A stretch of 15,478 nucleotides of DNA from Hyphomicrobiaceae bacterium (lineage in GTDB: Bacteria > Pseudomonadota > Alphaproteobacteria > Rhizobiales > Hyphomicrobiaceae): positions 1 through 15,478 of the forward strand of contig JANYHP010000111.1 in assembly GCA_025359005.1 (NCBI GenBank), given 5' to 3'. This document shows, piece by piece, positions 6,843 through 13,955 of this stretch. Numbering within the stretch: the first letter of the stretch is position 1; each line of letters begins with the position of its first letter. The notes beneath the pieces are model-generated. The model was not told the origin of the DNA. It saw nothing but the letters and a program-made list of their open reading frames with translations, and did no database searches. The translations under genes and the position numbers were made by a program.

Positions 6843-7867
6843 TAGCGGATCGGCGGGGCGTACTGGAGGCCGCCTACAGTCCACAGCTTGTTTAGTCCAC
6901 GCTCGATCTTCAGGCGCGAGCCCGAGCCGACGTTGCGTTCATAGCTTTCGCCGTAGTTGCCGACGCCTTTGACGATGCGCACGACCCAGTCGTTATCGAG
7001 ACCGATGGCCTTGCCGAACTCGCCTTCGGTGCCGAGCAGGCGCTTGATGTCGGGATTGGTCGACTTGGTCTGCTCGTCGACATTGGCCTTGGTGACGCCG
7101 AGTTCTTCAGCGGTCAGCATCGCGTAATGGATCCACTTGACGGTGGTGAACCACTTCATGTCGTCCTGTCGGACGAGCGGACCGAGCGGCTCTTTCGAGA
7201 TGATCTCGGGCAGCACGATGTTATCGTCCGGGGTCTTCAGGCGAAGGCGCTCGGCATAGAGGCCCGACGCATCCGTGGTCATGCTGTCGCAACGGCCGGC
7301 ATCATAGGCGGCCACGACTTCGTCGTTCTTCTCAAACACCACCGGCTTGTAGTCGAGCTTGTTGGCGCGGAAGAAGTCGGCGAGATTGAGCTCGGTCGTT
7401 GTGCCTGTCTGCACGCAGACGGACGCGCCCTTTAGTTCTTTGGCGCTCTTCACGCCGAGACCCTTTTTGACCATGAAGCCCTGGCCGTCATAGAAATTCA
7501 CGCCCGTGAAGGCGAGGCCCAGCGAGCTGTCGCGGCTGATGGTCCAGGTCGAGTTGCGGGCCAGCAGGTCCACTTCGCCGGATTGCAGGGCGGTAAAGCG
7601 TTCCTTGGCACTGAGCGGCTTGAACGTGACCTTCATCGGGTCGTTGAAGACGGCCGCGGCGAGCGCACGGCAGAACTCGACGTCGAGCCCTGTCCAGACA
7701 CCCTTGTCGTCAGGTTGGCCGAAGCCGGCAAGACCGGTGCCGACGCCACAGTTCACCATGCCACGCTTCTTGACTGCGTCCATGGTGCTGACGCCCTGCG
7801 CGAACGCGCCCGTCACGCCCGAGAGCGTGAGAGCAGCGGCAAGGCCGAGTTTAACTGCATGCTTCAT
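6842..7867 (-). CDS. aapJ: Periplasmic amino-acid-binding protein AapJ
   Basis: This is the substrate-capturing protein of the Aap importer, 341 residues, an expected length. It has a clean signal peptide: MKHAVK, a hydrophobic core to about residue 20, and likely cleavage after GAFA (residue 23). The mature part is a family-3 solute-binding protein: VKKRGMVNCGVGTGLAGFG (33-51), WTGLDVEFCRALAAAVF (58-74), RFTALQSGEVDLLARNSTWT near 89-108, and the hinge region SVCVQTGTTTELNLADFF near 150-167. The family can bind many L-amino acids. A strong GGAGGGG ribosome-binding site (7876-7882) lies 8 nt before the ATG, the best in the operon. This fits the need for more binding protein than permease. A hairpin precedes the gene (7904-7927) and another follows it (6799-6842). 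Confidence 0.95.
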   Translation of the reverse strand: MKHAVKLGLAAALTLSGVTGAFAQGVSTMDAVKKRGMVNCGVGTGLAGFGQPDDKGVWTGLDVEFCRALAAAVFNDPMKVTFKPLSAKERFTALQSGEVDLLARNSTWTISRDSSLGLAFTGVNFYDGQGFMVKKGLGVKSAKELKGASVCVQTGTTTELNLADFFRANKLDYKPVVFEKNDEVVAAYDAGRCDSMTTDASGLYAERLRLKTPDDNIVLPEIISKEPLGPLVRQDDMKWFTTVKWIHYAMLTAEELGVTKANVDEQTKSTNPDIKRLLGTEGEFGKAIGLDNDWVVRIVKGVGNYGESYERNVGSGSRLKIERGLNKLWTVGGLQYAPPIR

Positions 7868-8134
7868 GTGATAGTCCCCTCCAATAGGGTTACGATGTTT
7901 ACCGAGGCGCGCCTGCTGCGCGGCCTCTTGTCTTCAGCGCATGTCACCCGGGGCTTCCGCCGCGTTTTTTTGGGTGGCTCGCGCCTGATCATCAATTTGC
8001 TGCCAACAGCCTCCGGCCGCAATGGCTGCCCATTGAAGATTCTTCTCGACGTCGTGACGTTTTCCGCCAACGGCGTCCTGCCGGTTCTCGGCTGTCGGGT
8101 CGCGCGATGGCTTGACCCAACGACCGACACCGCA
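7868..8134. other. aapP-aapJ intergenic leader
   Basis: The 267-bp gap is unusually long for the inside of an operon. It ends in the aapJ hairpin (7904-7927) and ribosome-binding site. No frame in it has coding features. A separate aapJ promoter may lie here, but I could not place -35/-10 boxes with any certainty. Confidence 0.5.
7904..7927 (-). promoter_or_regulatory. Leader hairpin upstream of aapJ
   Basis: On the minus strand GAGGC(C)GCGC-AGCAG-GCGCGCCTC forms a 9-bp stem with one bulged C and a 5-nt loop. Its 3' edge lies 36 nt before the aapJ ATG and 21 nt before the ribosome-binding site. No T-run follows, so it is not an intrinsic terminator. It may protect the 5' end of a processed aapJ message or influence translation. 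Confidence 0.5.
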
Positions 8135-8920
8135 TCAGTGGTTCAGGATCTGCGACAGGAACGTCTTCGTCCGATCCGACTTTGGATTGGTGAAGAATTC
8201 CGACGGCGGTCCCTGTTCGACGATCTCGCCACGATCCATGAACATCACCCGGTCGGCGACCGACTTGGCAAAGCCCATCTCGTGGGTGACACACAGCATC
8301 GTCATGCCACCCTGCGCGAGCCCGATCATCACATCGAGCACTTCCTTGACCATTTCTGGGTCGAGCGCCGACGTCGGCTCGTCGAACAGCATGATCTTGG
8401 GGCTCATGCACAGCGCCCGCGCAATGGCGACGCGCTGCTGCTGGCCGCCCGAAAGCTGGCCCGGATACTTGTTGGCCTGCTCGGGAATGCGCACCCGCTC
8501 GAGGTATTTCATGGCGATCTTCTCGGCCTCGACGCGTGGCATCTTCTTCACCCAGATGGGGCCGAGGCAGAGGTTGTCGAGAATGGTCAGGTGGGGGAAA
8601 AGATTGAACGACTGGAAGACCATGCCGACATCGGCGCGGATGGCGTCGATCTGCCGTATATCGCTGGTCAATTCGGTCCCGTTGACGACGATGGAGCCGG
8701 ACTGGTGCTCCTCAAGCCGGTTGATACAGCGGATGAGCGTCGACTTGCCCGACCTGGACGGTCCGCAGATGACGATGCGCTCGCCGGGCGTGACAGCCAG
8801 ATTGATGTTTCGCAGAACATGGAACTCGCCGTACCATTTATTGACATCGTTCATGGTGATGACGGGAGTACCCGCAGCACCCGCCCCCGTCTGGACCTGA
8901 CCGGCGCTCATTTCAGCCAT
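8135..8920 (-). CDS. aapP: Amino-acid ABC transporter ATPase AapP
   Basis: This is the ATP-hydrolysing subunit of the Aap importer, 261 residues. Motifs: Walker A GPSRSGKST at 53-61, Q-loop Gln 103 in VFQSFNLFPH, signature LSGGQQQR at 156-163, Walker B IMLFDE at 176-181, and switch His 213 in CVTHEMGFAK. INRLEEHQSGSIVVNG and VNKWYGEFHVLRNINL are typical of polar amino-acid importers of the GlnQ/HisP/AapP group. Walker A has Arg 56 where this family almost always has Gly; the GxxxxGK[ST] core is intact, so activity is likely. The ATG at 8920 has GAGG 5 nt upstream; Met 4 is an alternative without such a site. The gene leads the aap cluster here, whereas it usually ends it. Confidence 0.93.
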   Translation of the reverse strand: MAEMSAGQVQTGAGAAGTPVITMNDVNKWYGEFHVLRNINLAVTPGERIVICGPSRSGKSTLIRCINRLEEHQSGSIVVNGTELTSDIRQIDAIRADVGMVFQSFNLFPHLTILDNLCLGPIWVKKMPRVEAEKIAMKYLERVRIPEQANKYPGQLSGGQQQRVAIARALCMSPKIMLFDEPTSALDPEMVKEVLDVMIGLAQGGMTMLCVTHEMGFAKSVADRVMFMDRGEIVEQGPPSEFFTNPKSDRTKTFLSQILNH

Positions 8921-9141
8921 GCAAACCTCATCGGTTCAAACTCCGAACGACCGACGCTACTCACGCCAGACCTTTTCAGCAATCGCTACGACCACAACGC
9001 CAGCGGCCGACCACCGCCATGCACTCTATAACCGGCAGCTATGCACCACTTGTAGCTCTAAAGTATGACCTTGCCTACAGGCGGTTGCCAAGCCCCGCGG
9101 CGGAATAGATGTGCCTATTCGGCAACCCTGAGGCCGAAAAA

Positions 9142-10803
9142 TCAGGCGCCGCGTTGGCCCCAGTCTTCCAGCATCATCGCCGCCGCCTTCTCGGCGATCA
9201 TGAGGACCGGCGAATTGGTGTTGCCTGAGGTGATCGTCGGCATGATCGAGGCGTCGGCGATGCGCAGGCCTTCGAGCCCATGCACCTTGAGCCGCGGATC
9301 GACCACGGCGCGATCATCGGTGCCCATCTTGGCGGTGCCGACGGGGTGGAAGATGGTCGTCGAGATATCGCCTGCCGCCCGCGCCAGCGCGGCGTCATCA
9401 GCGATCTCGGGTCCAGGGCGGAACTCTTCGGGGTTGTAGCGCGCGAGCGCCGGCATCGACACGATCCGGCGGGTGACTCGGATGCCGTCGGCGGCGACCC
9501 GCTTGTCATCGTCCGTCGCCAGATAGTTCGGACTGATTTCGGGATAGGCAGTCGGGTCGGGGGACATCGCATACACGTGACCGCGGCTGGTCGGGCGCAG
9601 ATTGCAGACGCTGGCGGTAAATGCGGGGAACGGATCGAGCGGCTCGCCAAACTTCGGCAAGGTCAAAGGTTGGATATGGTATTGCAGGTTCGGCGTCTCA
9701 CGGCTCGGATCGGAACGGGTGAAGGCGCCGAGCTGCGACGGCGCCATCGTCATCGGCCCGCGCCGCATGAAGGCATATTGCAGCGCGAACCCCGCGCGCT
9801 GGACGAGGCTTTGATAGCGCTCGTTCATTGTCGCCACGCCAGACACCTTATAGGCGCAGCGGACCTGCAGATGATCCTGCAGATTTTCGCCGACACCAGC
9901 CAGCGGGTGCACCACCGTAATCCCCAGTCGCCGCAGCAATTCGCCCGGCCCGATGCCGGACAGCTGCAGAATGTGCGGCGTGCCGATACTGCCGGCTGCC
10001 ATCACCACCTCGCGCCGCGCCGTCACCGTCAACTGCGTGCCGTCGCGCAGGATTGTGGCGCCCGTCACACGCCGCCCCTGGATCGTGAGCCAGCGCACGT
10101 GCGCACCGGTCATCACAGTAAGATTGGCGCGGCTCTGCACCGGGCGCAAAAAGCCCTTCGACGTATTCCAACGCACGCCGGATTTCTGGTTGACCTGGAA
10201 ATAACCGCAGCCCTCGTTGTCGCCGCGGTTGAAGTCGTCGGTCTTGGGGATACCGGCCTCGGCAGCCGCATCGCGGAAGGCATCGAGGATGTCCCAGCGG
10301 ACGCGGGCGTTCTCGACACGCCACTCGCCGCCGCGCGCGTGCAGGCCGTCGAAGGCGTCGGGCTCGAGGGCGAACTGGTCCTCGTGTTTGAGGAAGTAGG
10401 GCAGACAGTCGTCCCAGCTCCAGCCGGGATTGCCGAGCTGGCGCCACAGATCGTAGTCCCGGGCTTGGCCGCGCATGTAGATCATGCCGTTGATGGACGA
10501 GCAGCCACCCAGCACGCGGCCACGTGGATAGTTGAGCACGCGCCCGTTGAGCCCCGGCTCAGCTGCCAGCTTGTAGCCCCAGTCGGTGCGCGGATTGCCC
10601 ATCAGATAGAGATAGCCGACGGGAATATGAATCCAGTGGTAGTTGTCGCGCCCCCCCGCCTCGAGCAGCAGCACGCGCGCCTTTGGGTCGGCAGACAGGC
10701 GATTGGCCAGCAGGCACCCGGCGGTCCCGGCGCCAACGATGATGTAGTCGTAGGCGTGGGCCTCCGACGTGGACGCGCGGTCAGGTGCTGCAATCGCTGC
10801 CAT
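9142..10803 (-). CDS. GMC-family FAD-dependent oxidoreductase (choline/alcohol dehydrogenase-like)
   Basis: The 553-residue flavoenzyme would oxidise an alcohol group to the aldehyde. It has the Rossmann FAD motif GAGTAG at 24-29 with the ribose-binding Glu 48 in LLLEAG. GMC signature 1 covers about 93-116 (YPRGRVLGGCSSINGMIYMRG), and the second signature GSIGTPHILQLSGIG is near 275. The catalytic pair is His 486 (IFHPVGTAKMG) and Asn 530 (GNTNSP), with the same 44-residue spacing as in choline oxidase. The length and the HPVGT/IAEKAA ending match the BetA-like branch, but substrates vary widely and no betaine genes are adjacent, so I do not assign choline. I chose the ATG at 10803; a TTG at 10818 would add five residues. 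It is transcribed toward the aap genes, 221 bp upstream of aapP. Confidence 0.9.
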   Translation of the reverse strand: MAAIAAPDRASTSEAHAYDYIIVGAGTAGCLLANRLSADPKARVLLLEAGGRDNYHWIHIPVGYLYLMGNPRTDWGYKLAAEPGLNGRVLNYPRGRVLGGCSSINGMIYMRGQARDYDLWRQLGNPGWSWDDCLPYFLKHEDQFALEPDAFDGLHARGGEWRVENARVRWDILDAFRDAAAEAGIPKTDDFNRGDNEGCGYFQVNQKSGVRWNTSKGFLRPVQSRANLTVMTGAHVRWLTIQGRRVTGATILRDGTQLTVTARREVVMAAGSIGTPHILQLSGIGPGELLRRLGITVVHPLAGVGENLQDHLQVRCAYKVSGVATMNERYQSLVQRAGFALQYAFMRRGPMTMAPSQLGAFTRSDPSRETPNLQYHIQPLTLPKFGEPLDPFPAFTASVCNLRPTSRGHVYAMSPDPTAYPEISPNYLATDDDKRVAADGIRVTRRIVSMPALARYNPEEFRPGPEIADDAALARAAGDISTTIFHPVGTAKMGTDDRAVVDPRLKVHGLEGLRIADASIMPTITSGNTNSPVLMIAEKAAAMMLEDWGQRGA

Positions 10804-10862
10804 GATGGGTCCGCACAAAGATCGGTTGGGCCGTCGTTGGGAATAGATAGCGGAAGCCGCAG

Positions 10863-10880
10863 CACGGCGGAAGCGCCGTG
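10863..10880. promoter_or_regulatory. Perfect hairpin in divergent promoter region
   Basis: CACGGCG-GAAG-CGCCGTG is a perfect 7-bp stem with a 4-nt loop, 60 nt upstream of the oxidoreductase start and about 109 nt upstream of pdeM. In the oxidoreductase leader the RNA loop would be CUUC. It could be a leader structure or an operator shared by the two divergent genes. Confidence 0.45.
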
Positions 10881-10988
10881 GTGCGATGCCTGCGGCACTG
10901 CCACGGTGGAAATGTCATGTATCGTTGATGACGCGGGGCGGCTGCGGGGCTAACAGTTTGGGTTGTAGCGACTTTGATGGACCCTCCC

Positions 10989-11711
10989 ATGCTGACCATT
11001 GCCGCCGACCGGTTCGACCCGCGTGACGGAGCGCGGCATGCGTTTTCTCTGTGCGGCAAGGCGTTCGTGGCGGATATTTCGGGCGCTCTTTACTGGCCGG
11101 CCGAGAAGGCGCTGCTGGTCGCCGACCTGCATTTGGAGAAGGGCTCGGCGCACGCCGTCCGCGGGCGCATGCTACCGCCCTACGACACCCGCGACACGCT
11201 GATGAAGCTCGCCGAGGCGATTGACCGGCACGCGCCCGAAGTCGTCATCGCCCTCGGCGACAGCCTGCACGACCGCGGCGCCGCCGACCGCCTCGATCTC
11301 GACGACCTGCGCGTGCTCGGCATGCTGCAGGAAGGGCGGCGCTGGATCTGGGTGACGGGCAACCACGATCCCGAGATCGCGGCGGCATTGCGCGGCGAAG
11401 TGCTCGAAGACCTCACGCTCGAAGGCATCACGCTGCGGCATGCACCCAGGGAAGCGCGCATCAGCCACGAGATCGCCGGCCACCTGCATCCGGCTGCCCG
11501 CGTCTCGCTCTATGGCCATGCGGTGCGGCGGCCGTGCTTCGTCGGCAACGGGCGGCGGCTGGTGATGCCGGCATTCGGCGTTTATACGGGCGGGCTCAAC
11601 ATTCTGGATGCGGCGTTCGATCCCCTGTTCGGGCCGGACGGTCTGAACGTCATCGTGCTCGGCCAGGAAAGCCTCTATCCGGTAGCGACACGGTTGCTGA
11701 AAGCGGATTAG
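10989..11711 (+). CDS. pdeM: Ligase-associated DNA-repair phosphoesterase PdeM
   Basis: This 240-residue calcineurin-like metallophosphoesterase belongs to the group usually encoded beside an Lhr-type helicase and an ATP-dependent DNA ligase. A studied relative is a manganese-dependent DNA endonuclease. Metal-binding motifs are all present: D46-L-H48 in VADLHLEKGSA, GD at 90-91, GNHD at 124-127 and GHLH at 164-167. The family ending MPAFGVYTGGLNI (193-205) is clear and separates it from generic phosphoesterases. I chose the ATG at 10989, with GGA 6 nt upstream. ATG 10977 (four more residues) and TTG 10974 are also in frame, and their extra residues are not family-like. The upstream neighbour is divergent and the downstream one is a hydrolase, so the usual repair partners are not here. 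Confidence 0.9.
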   Translation: MLTIAADRFDPRDGARHAFSLCGKAFVADISGALYWPAEKALLVADLHLEKGSAHAVRGRMLPPYDTRDTLMKLAEAIDRHAPEVVIALGDSLHDRGAADRLDLDDLRVLGMLQEGRRWIWVTGNHDPEIAAALRGEVLEDLTLEGITLRHAPREARISHEIAGHLHPAARVSLYGHAVRRPCFVGNGRRLVMPAFGVYTGGLNILDAAFDPLFGPDGLNVIVLGQESLYPVATRLLKAD

Positions 11712-11747
11712 ACTGCAGGCAGATCCCCTCACGTTGCGAGGCTGCCG

Positions 11748-12635
11748 ATGACTGCTTCTCCCTTGCCGCCGATCCGCCTTGGCACTCTGACCATCCACCG
11801 CGTGCTGGAGATGCAGGCGCCGCTGTTTGCCGCGAAAACGTTCTTCCCCAAGCTGACGGACGCGATGTTGGACGAGCACCGGGGCTGGCTGGCGCCGCGC
11901 TATCTCGAGCCGGGCACCGACAAGCTCATCCTGGCCATTCAGAGCTACGTGGTGGAAACCCCGCACCACAAAATCCTGGTCGACAGCTGTGTCGGCAATC
12001 ATAAGCCGCGCCCGGGACGGCCGTTCTGGGATCAGACGACCTCGGACCGCTGGGAGCGCAATCTGGCCGCGACCGGGATCGGCGTCGGCGACATCGATTT
12101 CGTCATGTGCACGCATCTGCACGTCGACCATGTGGGCTGGAACACGCGCCTGGACAACGGCCGCTGGGTGCCGACGTTCCCCAAGGCGCGCTATCTGTTC
12201 TCAGAACGGGAACTGGCCTATTGGACCGAGCGCGAGGGCCGCGATGCCACGACGTGCCCGTGGATCACCGACTCCGTGCTTCCCATCGTCGCCGCCCGCC
12301 GCGCCGATACCGTGACCAGCGACCATGTGCTCAACGAGCACGTTCGCTGCATCCCGACGCCGGGCCACACCATCGATCATTTCTCGGTGCACGTCGGCCC
12401 CGATGGCGCCGATGCTGTCATGACCGGGGACATGATCCATTCGCCCATCCAGGCGCGCTACCCCGAACTCGGCATGATGTCGGACTATGATAGCGACCAG
12501 GGCGGCGCCACGCGACGCAGCCTGTTCGACCGCTTCGCCGATACGCCGACCCTGATGTGCACGGCGCATTTCCCGCAGCCCTCGGTGGGGCACGTCAGAC
12601 GCCGCGGCAACGCCTTCGATATTGCGATGGAATAA
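11748..12635 (+). CDS. Metallo-beta-lactamase-fold hydrolase
   Basis: This is a 295-residue zinc-type hydrolase of the MBL superfamily with a complete metal site: H123-L-H125-V-D127-H128, His 207 in TPGHT, Asp 228 in MTGDM and His 274 in TAHFP. The PGHTxxHFSV and AHFPxPSxGHV context resembles lactonase-like and similar cytosolic hydrolases (the group containing AHL lactonases and methyl-parathion-hydrolase relatives) rather than true beta-lactamases. There is no signal peptide, so it should act in the cytoplasm. The substrate cannot be read from sequence. A GAGG site lies 6 nt before the ATG. It follows pdeM by 36 bp on the same strand and precedes a small membrane-protein gene by 33 bp, so these three may be cotranscribed. 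Confidence 0.9.
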   Translation: MTASPLPPIRLGTLTIHRVLEMQAPLFAAKTFFPKLTDAMLDEHRGWLAPRYLEPGTDKLILAIQSYVVETPHHKILVDSCVGNHKPRPGRPFWDQTTSDRWERNLAATGIGVGDIDFVMCTHLHVDHVGWNTRLDNGRWVPTFPKARYLFSERELAYWTEREGRDATTCPWITDSVLPIVAARRADTVTSDHVLNEHVRCIPTPGHTIDHFSVHVGPDGADAVMTGDMIHSPIQARYPELGMMSDYDSDQGGATRRSLFDRFADTPTLMCTAHFPQPSVGHVRRRGNAFDIAME

Positions 12636-12668
12636 GGGTTTGCGCTTAAACGACATGGGGGAAAAATC

Positions 12669-13022
12669 ATGCTGCCGCGCATCGTCTTGACACTGGCACA
12701 GCTGGGGATCGGCTGGGCTTATGCGGGCCCAGTGCGGGGCTTGCTGCCGATCAGCCTCGGGCCACTGGACATCTTTCTGCTGGCGGTGATCATGGCGGTG
12801 CTGGTGTGGCTGCTGGGCCATCTCGGCGGGCTGGTGCTGCGCGACACGCCGACGCCTTCGGCGGCGACGCTAACGGCCTGCTTCGTGCTGGCGGTCGCCG
12901 GGGCCGCGCTGACGCTTATCCCACAGGTGCAGCACACGCTCAGCGCGCTGCTCAAAGGCGGGGTGCCGACCCGCGCCTACCCGCTGGTGGGTGCTGTCAT
13001 CGGATACTTGGTGCGACGCTGA
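12669..13022 (+). CDS. Small multi-pass membrane protein of unknown function
   Basis: The 117-residue protein is almost entirely hydrophobic, with likely membrane segments near residues 4-20, 34-57 and 65-86, and a shorter one near 104-115. Charged residues are few and sit in the loops (R23, D34, R58, D59, K96, R102, R116, R117). A purine-rich GGGGGAAAAA stretch directly before the ATG provides the ribosome-binding site. No catalytic or transport motif is visible and I do not recognise the family with confidence. It lies 33 bp downstream of the MBL hydrolase and could be cotranscribed with it. Its stop at 13020-13022 nearly touches the stop of a small convergent frame on the other strand (13024-13125). 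Confidence 0.75.
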   Translation: MLPRIVLTLAQLGIGWAYAGPVRGLLPISLGPLDIFLLAVIMAVLVWLLGHLGGLVLRDTPTPSAATLTACFVLAVAGAALTLIPQVQHTLSALLKGGVPTRAYPLVGAVIGYLVRR

Positions 13023-13023
13023 C

Positions 13024-13125
13024 CTATCGGAGCACGCCGAGCGCCATCGCCGCGATAAAGGCAAATGACGACGCGGCGGCGAAGGCATAGAAGGTCGGCT
13101 TCAGGGCGGTGAGTTTGCGGGTCAA
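13024..13125 (-). CDS. Possible 33-residue single-helix membrane protein
   Basis: A TTG-initiated frame of 33 codons plus TAG stop has a strong GAGGAG ribosome-binding site (13133-13138), 7 nt before the start. The product has a basic N-terminus (R3, K4, K9), Pro 10, then an uninterrupted hydrophobic run, FYAFAAASSFAFIAAMALGV (12-31), ending in LR. This is the form of a small membrane protein with a cytoplasmic N-terminal tail, or of an uncleaved signal anchor. There is no ATG alternative before the in-frame stop upstream. It lies tail-to-tail with the 117-residue membrane protein, with one base between the stop codons. Such frames can arise by chance in GC-rich DNA, so conservation is the deciding test. 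Confidence 0.5.
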   Translation of the reverse strand: MTRKLTALKPTFYAFAAASSFAFIAAMALGVLR

Positions 13126-13536
13126 GTCCGATCTCCTCGTCGATGATGCGCAGGCTCGTTCCCCCGAACCGTCTCACCCCGGCGCCAACGCTACTCAAAA
13201 GGGCGTAGCAGCATCAAGCAAAAAGGTCGCTGCAGCGCAGCAGACGCCGCCCCAATAGACGTATAAATCACGCAATACCAGCGAGATGCCAAGCGATCTT
13301 TATTTTACACCTCAACACCTCACCAGGGGACTGAAGGGCCAAGGGAGGGAACCCGTTTCAGCGCCTGCAGGCCGGCCTGGCCGTTGACCAGCCACCGCGA
13401 GCGACGAAGCGTCGCCTCTGCGCCATGCAATCCATCGCATCGACTTTTAAAAATCATCGCCTTCGACATACAAGGATCCGGCCGTCAGACGATTTTACGA
13501 CACTCAGAAATTTCAACTCCGGTAAAGTCACCGGGT

Positions 13537-13600
13537 GCGGAGTGCGGGCGAGCCGCGGGCATTTTGCAGTCCAGTCGGTGTGCGGCATCTCGCACTCCGC
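13537..13600. ncRNA. Nested inverted repeat, candidate structured RNA
   Basis: GCGGAGTGCG (13537-13546) pairs perfectly with CGCACTCCGC (13591-13600). Inside it, GCCGC (13552-13556) pairs with GCGGC (13582-13586), with a small internal loop between the two helices and a 25-nt apical region. Two nested helices in correct order suggest an RNA or a cruciform site, not a simple terminator, and no T-run follows on either strand. The strand is undetermined. Confidence 0.3.
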
Positions 13601-13865
13601 CCGCTGAGTTTGTCCACCGTCGCTCCTTGATACCTCTATCAGACCCCTGAGTTGTCGGGGCGGGACGGATTTGGACGGGCTCCTTCGGCCACAGTCAGCC
13701 GTGGATTATCCCGCCTTTGCAGCGGCCCCTGCCACGAACTTCGACGGTGATCATCCATCCCGATGAAGCAGGTTGCCTCAATATATACAGCACCTTCCGC
13801 GCGAAATCACGCCCAGCTTGCAATGCTGGTAAATACCCGCGATCCGTCCGGCACAGCCGCGCGGC

Positions 13866-13895
13866 TGACGCGGTTTGGTGTGACGCGGTTTGGTT
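13866..13895. repeat. Two 15-bp tandem repeats before the aldolase-like gene
   Basis: TGACGCGGTTTGGTG (13866-13880) is followed directly by TGACGCGGTTTGGTT (13881-13895), differing only in the last base. A decayed third copy (TGACTTGGTG) follows and creates the -35-like TTGACT of the possible promoter. The array could be an operator or a replication-slippage product. Confidence 0.7.
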
Positions 13896-13922
13896 GACTT
13901 GGTGCCAGTCGCGGCCGATAGG
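13894..13922 (+). promoter_or_regulatory. Possible sigma-70-type promoter for aldolase-queA
   Basis: TTGACT (13894-13899, five of six consensus bases) is followed after exactly 17 bp by GATAGG (13917-13922, three of six). The start of transcription would fall near 13929, about 27 nt before the gene start. The -35 is good and the -10 is poor, so this is a tentative call. Confidence 0.4.
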
Positions 13923-13955
13923 GACGCAAAACCGCCCACACTTAGGAGACTGCCC

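Larger units (their letters stand above)
13126..13955. other. Long intergenic region before the aldolase-queA genes
   Basis: I see no convincing protein gene in these 830 bp. The open frames, including one at 13384-13650, lack ribosome-binding sites and have no family-like sequence. Part of the region, near 13257-13320 and 13440-13520, is more AT-rich than the genes around it. It holds a 12-bp palindrome CAGGCCGGCCTG near 13370, a long inverted repeat (13537-13600), a 15-bp tandem repeat (13866-13895) and a possible promoter (13894-13922). Small RNAs or decayed genes could be present but cannot be shown from this sequence alone. Confidence 0.55.

Noticed and set aside
7583..9031. 482-codon plus-strand frame antisense to aapJ and aapP
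   Set aside because: It crosses two genes and their gap, has no domain features, and reads as His/Arg/Asp-rich antisense.
8921..9060. Possible sigma-54 promoter upstream of aapP
   Set aside because: TGGC and TTGC elements occur but their spacing is about nine bases too long for the GG-N10-GC rule.
9118..9138. TTCGGC/GCCGAA inverted repeat after the oxidoreductase stop
   Set aside because: The stem is only 6 bp, and the A/T run is on the wrong side for a terminator of the minus-strand gene.
9280..10953. 557-codon plus-strand frame antisense to the GMC oxidoreductase
   Set aside because: The opposite strand has all catalytic and FAD motifs; this frame is a GC-rich antisense shadow.
12977..13198. 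73-codon minus-strand frame overlapping the 33-residue candidate in another frame
   Set aside because: It overlaps the end of the membrane-protein gene, has no good ribosome-binding site, and its sequence is not protein-like.
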